Of a DNA stretch of 40,084 nucleotides, positions 24,583 through 32,330 are shown in pieces. The notes under the pieces were generated by a model, which did not search any database, had not been told where the DNA came from, and was given only the letters and a program-made list of their open reading frames with translations. This stretch comes from Gammaproteobacteria bacterium (GTDB lineage: Bacteria > Pseudomonadota > Gammaproteobacteria > Magnimaribacterales > AG-339-G14). Positions within the stretch are counted from its first letter, which is position 1; every line of letters begins with the position of its first letter. A program made the translations under genes and the position numbers. The stretch lies in contig SGZL01000009.1 of NCBI GenBank assembly GCA_004213955.1, positions 1 through 40,084 on the forward strand, written 5' to 3'.

Positions 24583-26238
24583 ATGAAAAATCTAAAAAAA
24601 CTTCCGGTAATTTGTTCAATGGGAGGATTGAATTCGGCTGGACGTACCTCAGGTCATATTGGTTACAAAAGATTAATTTACCAAAGCTTAGTTGATTCTG
24701 AAAAAAATGAAGTTTTGAAAGATTTAATGTCTCTATCAAAAGAAACTAAATCTGAGAAAGAAATACTTGCTGGCAGTTTAATAAGACAAATTGATAAAAC
24801 ACTTGATCCATCCGGTCTGATGACCGAAGAGATTGGAGTCAATGCAGGAGCACAATTACCAGATTTTTACGAAATAGATAATCTATACAACTCTAGACAA
24901 CATCCTAGAGGAATCAAGATGACTGTTTTTGGAGTAAACGATGCTTTAAACAACTTAGGTATTGACTGGCAAAAAGAAATACAACCTTTACTTGATCCAA
25001 ATAGAGTGGCTGTTTTTGCTGGGCCAGCAATCGGTCAATTAGACGAAAAAGGACTTGGTGGATTGATGCAATCAAGATTACAAAAGAAAAGAGCCAGTTC
25101 TAAACATCTATCAATGTCATTAATAGAAATGTCAGCTGACTTTATTAACGCTTACATATTGGGTTCTGTTGGGAAAAGTGGTCAGGTTGCTGGTGCCTGC
25201 GCAACTTTTTTTTACAATTTAAATGCAGCAACAAATTTAATTAAATCTGATGATATTGACTTTGCAGTTATAGGTTCAGCAGAAGCGCCAATTAACCCAG
25301 AAGTAACAGATGGTTTTTTTGCTACAACCGGCATTGCTGATGATAAGAAAATCATTGCCATGCAGGAGAGACATGGAGAGGCAACTGATTCAATTAATTT
25401 TTCAAATGCTTGTCGACCTTTTGGAGATAATTGCGGTTTAGTGTTAGGAGAATCTTCTCAATTTGCAATTGTTACCTCTTTAGAATTTGCAGTAAAAATT
25501 GGTGCTGATATCTTATGTGCAGTTCCCAATGTCTTCATAAATTCTGATGGGATAAAAAAATCAATTAGTTCTCCAGGAATTGGAAATTACATAACTATGG
25601 CTCAAGCATTTTCAAAATATAAGAAAGACCATACTGATACAAAACAAACTTGTGTTATTGCCCATGGAACGGGAACCTTTCAAAACAGGAGCACAGAATC
25701 TGACGTTTTAAGCAAATGCGCAACTTCATTAAATATGAACGATCTAAAAGTTACTGGTTTAAAAGGTTATCTCGGTCATACTATGGGTCCTGCAGGTGGA
25801 GATCAATTGGCATGCGCTTTAGGGATATTTAGTCATGGCATTATTCCTGGTCTTAATTCAACACCTAAACTTGCGGACGACGTAGTAACTGAAAATTTAA
25901 ATTTTTGCATGCAGAATGAGGAAATTAATATTCAGGATTTAGATGCTTTTTTCCTCAATGCAAAGGGCTTTGGTGGAAACAATGCAACTGCAAGTATTTA
26001 TAACTCAAATTTTGTCACTTCTTTATTACCTCAAATATTCACTAAAAATGAGATTAATTCTTATGCGAAATCTTTAGAAGCTGTTAAAAATAATAGATTA
26101 AGCTATCAAAATAAATGTCTTTCAGGAAATTTTGATCTTTTGTACAGAGCTAACGAAGATCTTTTGGACCCTGCAAGTGATATAGAAATTTCAGAGAATT
26201 CAATCAGATTAAAAGATTATCCTGAAATTAAAATCTAA
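24583..26238 (+). CDS. Beta-ketoacyl-ACP synthase, FabY-like
   Basis: 551 residues, clearly longer than FabB or FabF. The N-terminus LPVICSMGGLNSAGRTSGH matches the start of FabY-type synthases, which in Pseudomonas perform the first condensation of fatty-acid synthesis in place of FabH. The thiolase-fold triad is C206 (GACATFF), H361 (AHGTGTF) and H399 (GYLGHTMGPAGG), with K394 nearby, so it is a Cys-His-His condensing enzyme. A glycine-rich AFFLNAKGFGGNNAT segment near residue 465 is the usual KAS C-terminal motif. The FabY assignment rests on memory of the family and needs a search; a generic KAS II-like enzyme is the alternative. It ends 0 bp from the convergent SDR stop. Confidence 0.75.
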   Translation: MKNLKKLPVICSMGGLNSAGRTSGHIGYKRLIYQSLVDSEKNEVLKDLMSLSKETKSEKEILAGSLIRQIDKTLDPSGLMTEEIGVNAGAQLPDFYEIDNLYNSRQHPRGIKMTVFGVNDALNNLGIDWQKEIQPLLDPNRVAVFAGPAIGQLDEKGLGGLMQSRLQKKRASSKHLSMSLIEMSADFINAYILGSVGKSGQVAGACATFFYNLNAATNLIKSDDIDFAVIGSAEAPINPEVTDGFFATTGIADDKKIIAMQERHGEATDSINFSNACRPFGDNCGLVLGESSQFAIVTSLEFAVKIGADILCAVPNVFINSDGIKKSISSPGIGNYITMAQAFSKYKKDHTDTKQTCVIAHGTGTFQNRSTESDVLSKCATSLNMNDLKVTGLKGYLGHTMGPAGGDQLACALGIFSHGIIPGLNSTPKLADDVVTENLNFCMQNEEINIQDLDAFFLNAKGFGGNNATASIYNSNFVTSLLPQIFTKNEINSYAKSLEAVKNNRLSYQNKCLSGNFDLLYRANEDLLDPASDIEISENSIRLKDYPEIKI

Positions 26239-27141
26239 CTATCTGTCTAAAGGCTTATCCATTGGAAATAATCTTCGAATGAGGAACACTAAGGGCAATA
26301 AGTAGATATACCATTTTGGGAAAAGCCTTTGAATTAAATCATAAGCATGAGCATCAGCGCCGACGAGAATCCTTTTATTCTTTTTCTTGATATTTCTTAA
26401 AATAATTTTTGCCGCAGTGCTAGCATTAATCGGTGCTTTTTCTTTAAATAATTGACCAGCTTCCTCAACAGTATTTGCTTTAGTTCCAAATATATTTGGT
26501 CCTTCTTCTTGAGAATTGGAGTCAAACTCGAATTTCCCATTTTTCGCTCCAATGTTGGCAATGTTCGTGCCAATATGCCCCGGATGAACCGAATAAACTT
26601 CTACATTAGATTTTTCCATTTTCATTTCTAATGCCAGACTTTCAGTAAACCCTCTTACTCCATATTTTCCTACATGATAAATTGATTGATTGGGTACACT
26701 AAGCAATCCAAATATTGAAGAAGTATTTACAATAGCTGCTTCAGGTCTATTTTTAAGATGAGGCAAGAACGCCCTTGTGCCATTAATAACTCCATGTAAC
26801 AGAATTCCCAATCCCCATTCCCAATCTTCATCGCTAGATTCTTCAACTGTAGAAGATAAAGCTACTCCAGCATTATTAAAAACCATATCAACCGACCCAT
26901 GCTCCTCTATAACTTTTTCAGGAAGGTTAAATACGGCTTGTTTGTCGCTTACATCGACGATATGTTTTGACACGCCTACATTATATTTTTTTAATAATTC
27001 TGCAGTTTCGTTAAGCGTTTCCTCGTTAACTTCTACTAAGGCTATACTCGCACCAGATGATGCTAGCTCAATTGCAAGTTCTCTGCCCATTCCAGAACCT
27101 GCTCCGGTAATTACTGCAACTTTATTTTTAAAATCTTTCAT
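26239..27141 (-). CDS. Short-chain dehydrogenase/reductase with C-terminal hydrophobic segment
   Basis: 300 residues. The NAD(P) motif TGAGSGMGRELA is at about 12-23, then FNNAGVA, and the active site Ser in NTSSIFGLL with YHVGKYGVRG as YxxxK. The C-terminus WYIYLLPLVFLIRRLF looks membrane-associated, as in several SDRs acting on lipids. Substrate unknown. The ATG overlaps the Maf-like stop by one base (TAATG), so it is the last gene of the gpsA-DUF4389-folE-maf-SDR run. Confidence 0.85.
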   Translation of the reverse strand: MKDFKNKVAVITGAGSGMGRELAIELASSGASIALVEVNEETLNETAELLKKYNVGVSKHIVDVSDKQAVFNLPEKVIEEHGSVDMVFNNAGVALSSTVEESSDEDWEWGLGILLHGVINGTRAFLPHLKNRPEAAIVNTSSIFGLLSVPNQSIYHVGKYGVRGFTESLALEMKMEKSNVEVYSVHPGHIGTNIANIGAKNGKFEFDSNSQEEGPNIFGTKANTVEEAGQLFKEKAPINASTAAKIILRNIKKKNKRILVGADAHAYDLIQRLFPKWYIYLLPLVFLIRRLFPMDKPLDR

Positions 27142-27746
27142 TAATTAATGATGCCTTCTTTAATAAATATTTCTAGCAACTGTTCTATATCTAAACCTTG
27201 AATAGTATATTCAGATCCTTTAACTTTTGAAAACAAATCTTTTCCATAAGATTCGAATTTATAACTACCGCTACAACTAAAAGGCTTATCCAGATCAACA
27301 TAATTTTCAATTTGTTCCATTGATAATGTTTTCATAGTTAATTCTGCGATAGCAGATGATTGCCAAACTATTTTGCCATTTAAACAAATAGCCATACCAC
27401 AGTTTTGATAGTGAACATTTCCGGAAAGCTTTTTCAAAGAGTTAATTGCATTTTCTTTATTGCCAGGTTTATTTAATATCTCATCACCTATACTACAAAC
27501 CTGATCCACACCGACAACATAGTAATCTTTAAATCGATCGCTAATAGTCAAAGATTTTTCTGTTGCAAGCTGAATAGCCAATTCATAAAAATCATTTCCT
27601 TGAAAATTTAACTTTATTAATTCTTCGTCTACTTCAGATTTAATAAACTCACAATCTATTCCAAAAGCACAAACAATTTCCTTCCTAATAGAAGAACCGG
27701 TTGCAAAAATTAATGGCTTAATTAGTGTTTTGTTTTCTAATGACAA
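27141..27746 (-). CDS. Maf/Ham1-superfamily nucleotide pyrophosphatase (divergent Maf)
   Basis: 201 residues. Maf proteins hydrolyse modified or canonical nucleoside triphosphates and are linked to cell division. Here the usual SxSPRR start is altered to ATGSSIRKEIV, keeping one Arg; SEVDE, the GVDQVCSIGDEILNKP metal segment, and the C-terminal CSGSYKFESYG ... SEYTIQGLDIEQLL match the family. It is placed 1 bp after folE and overlaps the SDR by 1 bp. Confidence 0.82.
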   Translation of the reverse strand: MSLENKTLIKPLIFATGSSIRKEIVCAFGIDCEFIKSEVDEELIKLNFQGNDFYELAIQLATEKSLTISDRFKDYYVVGVDQVCSIGDEILNKPGNKENAINSLKKLSGNVHYQNCGMAICLNGKIVWQSSAIAELTMKTLSMEQIENYVDLDKPFSCSGSYKFESYGKDLFSKVKGSEYTIQGLDIEQLLEIFIKEGIIN

Positions 27747-27747
27747 A

Positions 27748-28347
27748 TTAGTTATCTGAACTGATCAAGTTCATAAACTCTGATCGAGTGTTGGCATTTT
27801 TTCTAAAAGTACCAAGCATCCTGCTAGTGACAGTGCTAGTTTCGGTTTTATGTATACCACGAGTTGTCATACACATATGAGCAGCATCGATAACTACTGC
27901 TACACCTTTAGGATTTAAAACTTTTTCTATAGTATCTGCTATTTGGGCAGTCATAGTTTCTTGTGTCTGAAGTCTTTTACCAAATAAATCTACCATTCTT
28001 GCTAGCTTGCTAATACCAACAACTTTCTTGTTTGGTATGTAACCTACGTGTGCGACTCCAATAATTGGAACCATGTGATGTTCACAGTGAGATTCTACTC
28101 TAATGCCTTTAACAATAACCATCTCATCATAACCTTCAACTTGTTCAAAGGTTCTAGATAAAACCTCAACAGGATCCTCTTTGTAACCAGCAAAAAACTC
28201 ATCATATGCTTTTATGACTCTTTTAGGCGTATCAACTAATCCTTCTCTTGATGGATCATCTCCAGTGTAGGCTAGAAGAGTTTTAACAGCCTCCATAGCT
28301 TGTTCTCTTGAGGGTCTGAAATTTATAATTTTTTCACTTTTTTTCAT
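27748..28347 (-). CDS. folE: GTP cyclohydrolase I
   Basis: 199 residues. It makes dihydroneopterin triphosphate from GTP, the first step of folate synthesis. The zinc ligands are in [10 protein letters not shown] (Cys and His) and HMCMTTRGI (Cys). [21 protein letters not shown] and [13 protein letters not shown] are family signatures. The 78-bp gap upstream (28348-28425) holds possible weak promoter boxes (TATAAC) and nothing else clear. Confidence 0.97.
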   Translation of the reverse strand: MKKSEKIINFRPSREQAMEAVKTLLAYTGDDPSREGLVDTPKRVIKAYDEFFAGYKEDPVEVLSRTFEQVEGYDEMVIVKGIRVESHCEHHMVPIIGVAHVGYIPNKKVVGISKLARMVDLFGKRLQTQETMTAQIADTIEKVLNPKGVAVVIDAAHMCMTTRGIHKTETSTVTSRMLGTFRKNANTRSEFMNLISSDN

Positions 28348-28425
28348 AATAAGGATTGTAATTTAACAGATTGTTATAGGTTTTTCTAAATTTTGCTAAT
28401 TTTCTTATTAGGGTATAAATATTTA

Positions 28426-28749
28426 TCAGTCTGGAAATGGGCTAAAGGGAAAGGGTTTTAAGTCAGAACTATAAGTCACGAAATCAATTATTTGACTTAA
28501 ATAATTTCTAATCTTTATCGATAAGCTCAGTAAATTTTCGTTAGGTTTTTTTGTAAAAATCGTAAATAAAAATTGAACACCAGCTATTAACCATAAAATT
28601 ATATCGGTAAAAGTAAAAACAAATAAAAAAATTATAACTAAAACTAACCTCAGCCATATAGAAGTCTCTTTAATATTTTCAACAACAATCTCGGGGTTTA
28701 CCGAGACAACTTGCTCAGATTTATTTTCTTTATTTTCAGTATCGGACAT
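28426..28749 (-). CDS. DUF4389 membrane protein
   Basis: I use the ATG at 28749 (107 residues) rather than the TTG at 28755. After an acidic, Lys-rich head comes a hydrophobic region at about 35-65 (LRLVLVIIFLFVFTFTDIILWLI) that can form two membrane passes, then FTKKPNENLLSLSIKI, and the ending DLKPFPFSPFPD, characteristic of DUF4389. Function unknown. It starts 2 bp after the gpsA stop. Confidence 0.8.
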   Translation of the reverse strand: MSDTENKENKSEQVVSVNPEIVVENIKETSIWLRLVLVIIFLFVFTFTDIILWLIAGVQFLFTIFTKKPNENLLSLSIKIRNYLSQIIDFVTYSSDLKPFPFSPFPD

Positions 28750-28751
28750 AG

Positions 28752-29753
28752 TCAACTATCTTTATTATCCCCCTCAATAAGAATATCTGCAAAACAATCT
28801 TGTGCTTTTTCATTGTTAAATATGATTCTATGTAAAATATCAATTATTGGCATAGTAAGATTAAATTCATTTTTTTTCTTAAAAACCATCTCTAAAGTAT
28901 TGATCCCTTCAACTACTTGATTTACCTTTTTTAATGAAGCCTTAACATCATCTCCTTTTCCTAAATTAAAACCAAACGAGTAATTTCTGCTATCTGATGA
29001 GCTAGAAGTTGCAATTAAATCACCTACACCTGACAATCCAAGAAGTGTTTCTGGATTCGCATCCAGTGATTTGAATAGTTCAGACATCTCATGAAGACTT
29101 CTGGTTAAAATCATAGCCTTGGTATTAAATTTACTTCCCATTCCATCAGCTAGTCCCGCAGAAATAGCATAAATATTTTTTAAGGATCCAGATAACTCAA
29201 CTCCTTTTTTATCTTGAGAAATAAAAACTTTAAAAGAGGAGTTGTTAAAAAATTTTGATAATTCTTCTGTCCTTTTTAAACTATCGCCAGCCAGAACAGA
29301 TGCTGAAGTTTGTCCTTCTAGCACTTCTTTTGCTAGATTTGGACCTGACAGGACATAAGTATCATTACTTTTTATATTGAACTCTTTTTTTAGGACCTCA
29401 GAAATCGTAGAAAAAGATTTTTTATCTATTCCTTTGGAAGCAATAATATATTCTTTATTAAGTAAAACTTGTGAATCTATTCCTTCCATTATCAATGGTA
29501 TTTCTTTTGAAGGTATTGCAATAATCCATAAATCTGAAAAACAACTAAATTCTTTCAAATTTTTAGTAATTTTCACATTTTCATGAATCTTAAATTCAGG
29601 GTGATAAACTTCATTAATCCTTTTTGAGTTAATTGAATCGTAGACTTTTTTATTTCTAGTATGCATTAAACATTCGTGTCCATTGTTAGCTAACAAATTA
29701 GCCAAAACCGTTCCCCACGAGCCAGCCCCCAATATAGAAAACTTTGATTTCAT
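28752..29753 (-). CDS. gpsA: Glycerol-3-phosphate dehydrogenase [NAD(P)+]
   Basis: I take the ATG at 29753 (333 residues, MKSKFSILGAGSWGT) rather than the upstream TTG at 29774. It makes sn-glycerol-3-phosphate for phospholipids. Seen are the Rossmann motif GAGSWGTVLA, IAIPSKEIP, SGPNLAKEV, the catalytic Lys region ELSGSLKNIYAISAG, LSGVGDLIATSSSSDSRN, and a C-terminal MPIIDILHRI. It is first in the run gpsA-DUF4389-folE-maf-SDR and divergent from the carboxylate transporter. Confidence 0.95.
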   Translation of the reverse strand: MKSKFSILGAGSWGTVLANLLANNGHECLMHTRNKKVYDSINSKRINEVYHPEFKIHENVKITKNLKEFSCFSDLWIIAIPSKEIPLIMEGIDSQVLLNKEYIIASKGIDKKSFSTISEVLKKEFNIKSNDTYVLSGPNLAKEVLEGQTSASVLAGDSLKRTEELSKFFNNSSFKVFISQDKKGVELSGSLKNIYAISAGLADGMGSKFNTKAMILTRSLHEMSELFKSLDANPETLLGLSGVGDLIATSSSSDSRNYSFGFNLGKGDDVKASLKKVNQVVEGINTLEMVFKKKNEFNLTMPIIDILHRIIFNNEKAQDCFADILIEGDNKDS

Positions 29754-29781
29754 AAAATATGTGTTTTTTATCAAAAAAAAA

Positions 29782-29789
29782 ATTATAGT
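29782..29789. promoter_or_regulatory. Overlapping divergent -10 elements (gpsA / transporter)
   Basis: ATTATAGT reads TATAAT on minus (29787-29782) and TATAGT on plus (29784-29789), between gpsA (ATG 29753) and the transporter (ATG 29807). The layout matches the 12944-12951 site, which differs by one base. -35 boxes are weak. Confidence 0.4.
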
Positions 29790-29806
29790 TTATCTTAATA
29801 TTTATT

Positions 29807-31246
29807 ATGAATTCTTTGAACATAAAATCTATTGGCTTTTGGATAGGCTTATCACTTTTTCTTTTAGTCATTTTTATCCCTAATCCAGAAGGTTTGTCTA
29901 ATGAAGGCAGGCTCACTCTTGCAGTATTTTCTCTAATGGGTGTTTGGTGGGCATTTGAAGCTTTACCCTTACAAGTTACTGCGTTGATGCCCCTCGTTTT
30001 ATTTCCACTATTGGGTGTAATAGAAATAGGAATTATCAGTAAGGAATATATGAATAAGGTTCAGTTCTTATTTGCCGGAGGATTTATTATTGCTATAGCA
30101 ATACAAAAATGGGGTCTCCACAAAAGAGTAGCTTTAAATATTTTAAGATTAAGTGGTCTAAATGCCAATGGCATTATTGCTTCATTCATGTTGGCTAGTG
30201 CTTTATTGAGTATGTGGGTTATGAACACCTCTACTGCGATTATGCTTTTACCGGTAGCAATTTCGGTAATCAAAGTAATTACTGACACAGTAAAAGAGAT
30301 CAATGATGAACAATCTTATAATTTTCAACTCTGTTTATTGCTTGGTATTGCATACAGCGCTTCTCTTGGGGGTATTGCCACTCCTATCGGCACATCCCCT
30401 AATGGAGTACTTATTCAATTTGCTAGCGATAACTTTGATAAAGACATTGGATTTGTAAATTGGATTTCTTTTGGTTTGCCAGTGACCTTAATTTTGGGGC
30501 CATTAGTATGGTTTTTACTTACTAAGTTTATTTATCCAGTAAATTTTAAAGCATCTCCAGCAGCTAAAAATAAATTGGACTCAATGCTCAATGAGCTTGG
30601 ATCGATGTCAAATGAAGAAAAAAAAGTAGTTTTAGTTTTTTCTTTCACAGCCTTCTGTTGGATTTTTAGACAACTCTTAGATGATTTACCAGGATTGTCA
30701 TTACTTGATGATTCTGTCATTGCAATGATAGGAGGAATTTCCCTGTTCTTTGTAAATCAAAAAAACAAACAAGAAAAACTTTTAAATTGGGATGATGCTC
30801 AGAATGGTTTTCCATGGGGTTTGATTTTTCTTTTTGGAGGAGGAATGGCTCTTGCTTACGTTGTAAACGATTCGGGATTGGCACTTTGGATAGCATCTTT
30901 AATTCCTTCTGAAACTTATTTTTTTATTGTTTTATTGATTGTAATTACTATGGTTATTCTTTTAACAGAATTGACTAGCAATCTCACCACCACAGTTACT
31001 TTTTTACCAGTAGTTGCTAGTGTTGGAATCAATTTGGGTATCGATCCTATGTTATTAATTCTCCCCTTAACTTTATCGGCTAGTTGTGCGTTTATGCTTC
31101 CTGTAGCAACGCCTCCTAATTCTATTATTTATGCATCGGGGCTTATACCAATTCAAAAAATGGTTAGAGCTGGAATATTTATTAACTTGATAAGTATTTT
31201 ATTTCTTTTTCTTTTAGCTTATTTCTTTATTCCGTCTTTAATTTGA
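29807..31246 (+). CDS. Sodium:carboxylate symporter, DASS (SLC13) family
   Basis: 479 residues with about a dozen hydrophobic segments. DASS transporters bring in C4-dicarboxylates, citrate or sulfate with sodium ions. The two repeated Ser-Asn/Asn-Thr hairpin motifs appear as MWVMNTSTAIMLLPVA (about residue 142) and LTSNLTTTVTFLPV (about 392). GGIATPIGTSPNGV and MLPVATPPNSIIYASG form the substrate-binding loops. The first site has MNT rather than the common SNT. Substrate not readable. It is a single gene followed directly by the structured RNA region. Confidence 0.9.
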   Translation: MNSLNIKSIGFWIGLSLFLLVIFIPNPEGLSNEGRLTLAVFSLMGVWWAFEALPLQVTALMPLVLFPLLGVIEIGIISKEYMNKVQFLFAGGFIIAIAIQKWGLHKRVALNILRLSGLNANGIIASFMLASALLSMWVMNTSTAIMLLPVAISVIKVITDTVKEINDEQSYNFQLCLLLGIAYSASLGGIATPIGTSPNGVLIQFASDNFDKDIGFVNWISFGLPVTLILGPLVWFLLTKFIYPVNFKASPAAKNKLDSMLNELGSMSNEEKKVVLVFSFTAFCWIFRQLLDDLPGLSLLDDSVIAMIGGISLFFVNQKNKQEKLLNWDDAQNGFPWGLIFLFGGGMALAYVVNDSGLALWIASLIPSETYFFIVLLIVITMVILLTELTSNLTTTVTFLPVVASVGINLGIDPMLLILPLTLSASCAFMLPVATPPNSIIYASGLIPIQKMVRAGIFINLISILFLFLLAYFFIPSLI

Positions 31247-31249
31247 TAA

Positions 31250-31277
31250 TTGAAAGCAAGCTAAAATCTAGTAAAAT
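31250..31277 (+). promoter_or_regulatory. Promoter-like boxes for the structured RNA
   Basis: TTGAAA (31250-31255, 5 of 6), a 16-bp spacer and TAAAAT (31272-31277, 5 of 6) lie just after the transporter stop. A second TAAAAT lies at 31262-31267. Predicted starts fall at about 31274-31284, at the foot of the closing stem. Confidence 0.45.
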
Positions 31278-31279
31278 CT

Positions 31280-31515
31280 TTCCAAGAGTCGCAATTGATA
31301 GAATTAAAACAGGGTCTCTATTTTTGCTAATTTAAACAATCCCTGACAGGAGGTGATCCAAATTAATACAAACAATTTAACAGGAATATCAGGGGGGACT
31401 GCCTGACTAGGGTTTTCCCTATTCCGACTAAAGGACGCTTCGGCCGCCTTTAGAAAGATTTAAGTTGAGATACTTTATCTTGGAATCCTGCCTCAACAGA
31501 GGCAGGATTTTTTTT
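31280..31515 (+). ncRNA. Structured non-coding RNA with 16S 3'-end complementarity (candidate new family)
   Basis: A gene-free stretch of 267 bp holds, in order: closing stem TTCCAAGA (31280-31287) with TCTTGGAA (31478-31485); stem CAGGG / CCCTG (31310-31314, 31341-31345); an unpaired-looking AGGAGGTGATCCAA (31348-31361), complementary to the 16S rRNA 3' end; a small three-way domain (GGAA / TTCC at 31383-31386 and 31422-31425, enclosing TCAGG / CCTGA and TAGGG-TTTT-CCCTA); a hairpin CTAAAGG / CCTTTAG (31428-31453) with a GC-TTCG-GC tip; and a terminator. There is no ATG, and no start codon lies 5-13 nt after the AGGAGG. It lacks the signatures of RNase P RNA, tmRNA and SRP RNA, and I see no 6S match. 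It could belong to a marine RNA family known only from environmental sequence. Confidence 0.7.
31484..31515 (+). terminator. Strong rho-independent terminator of the structured RNA
   Basis: Perfect 11-bp stem AATCCTGCCTC / GAGGCAGGATT (31484-31494, 31499-31509), AACA tetraloop, and eight T residues to 31515. The T-run exists only in the plus direction, so it terminates plus-strand transcripts. Confidence 0.92.
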
Positions 31516-32314
31516 AAACTGACAAGTTATGTCCTGAACAAGCTGTTAATCCACCATCGCAAGTAATCGTTTCTCCAATTGTGAAGTTTCCAGCTCGAGA
31601 ACATAAATAAATAGCTAAACCTCCAATATCCTCCATAGTACCAATCCTTTTCACAGGGCTCCTTTCTTCAAGAGGGCTAAAATCATGAGCAACCGCAGAA
31701 CCTAACATTCGACTTGGAAATGGTCCTGGTGCAATTGCATTAACAAGAATATTCTCGCGAACTAATTTTGATGCTAAGTGACGAGTTAATTGATGAACTG
31801 CTGCCTTTGATGCGCTGTAAACATAATTTTCAAAAGCTGGAGTATTTATTCCGTCAATTGAACCAATATTTATTACTTTTGATGGTAGCTCAAGAGTTCC
31901 GGCTTTTCTCAATAATGGTAAAAGTTTCTGAGTAGTAAAAAACATTCCTTTCACATTAAGATCCATTACTTTATCCCAACCTGTTTCAGAAAAATCATCT
32001 ATCTTTTCGCCCCAAGCAGCTCCTGCGTTGTTTATGAGAAAGTCTAATTTGTCCTCTCTAGCTTTAATTTCTTCAGTCAATTTAAGTATTCCTTCCATAG
32101 AACCTACATCAGCAGGTATTGAAATACATTCTGAACCAAATTTTTCAGATAACTCTATTGCTTTTTGGTCGCACGGATCTGCTTTTCTCGCTGAAATATA
32201 AACTTTTACTCCATTCGATAAAAAAGCTGCCGCAATCATTTCTCCAATACCTCTGGAGCCTCCGGTTACTAAAGCCACTTTCCCCTTAACATCAAATAAT
32301 TTGTCTATTTTCAT
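31514..32314 (-). CDS. SDR oxidoreductase, RhlG-like 3-oxoacyl reductase
   Basis: 266 residues. The NADP motif TGGSRGIGEMIAAAF, LINNAGAAWGEK, INIGSIDGI with YSASKAAVHQL (YxxxK), and IAPGPFPSRMLGS closely follow RhlG-type reductases, which act on beta-ketoacyl substrates. It lies 16 bp after the OYE-family gene in the operon panD-OYE-SDR. Its stop abuts the terminator of the convergent structured RNA. Confidence 0.85.
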   Translation of the reverse strand: MKIDKLFDVKGKVALVTGGSRGIGEMIAAAFLSNGVKVYISARKADPCDQKAIELSEKFGSECISIPADVGSMEGILKLTEEIKAREDKLDFLINNAGAAWGEKIDDFSETGWDKVMDLNVKGMFFTTQKLLPLLRKAGTLELPSKVINIGSIDGINTPAFENYVYSASKAAVHQLTRHLASKLVRENILVNAIAPGPFPSRMLGSAVAHDFSPLEERSPVKRIGTMEDIGGLAIYLCSRAGNFTIGETITCDGGLTACSGHNLSV

Positions 32315-32330
32315 TGTATTTCTCCAATAA

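Noticed and set aside
31348-31361. Fragment of a 16S rRNA gene on the minus strand
   Set aside because: Only the last 14 nt match; flanking bases do not resemble 16S or the spacer, so it is not an rRNA remnant.
31247-31515. RNase P RNA, tmRNA, SRP RNA or 6S RNA
   Set aside because: The conserved P4-type, tag-coding, SRP-tip and 6S bubble sequences are not present by eye, and the neighbours are not the usual ones.
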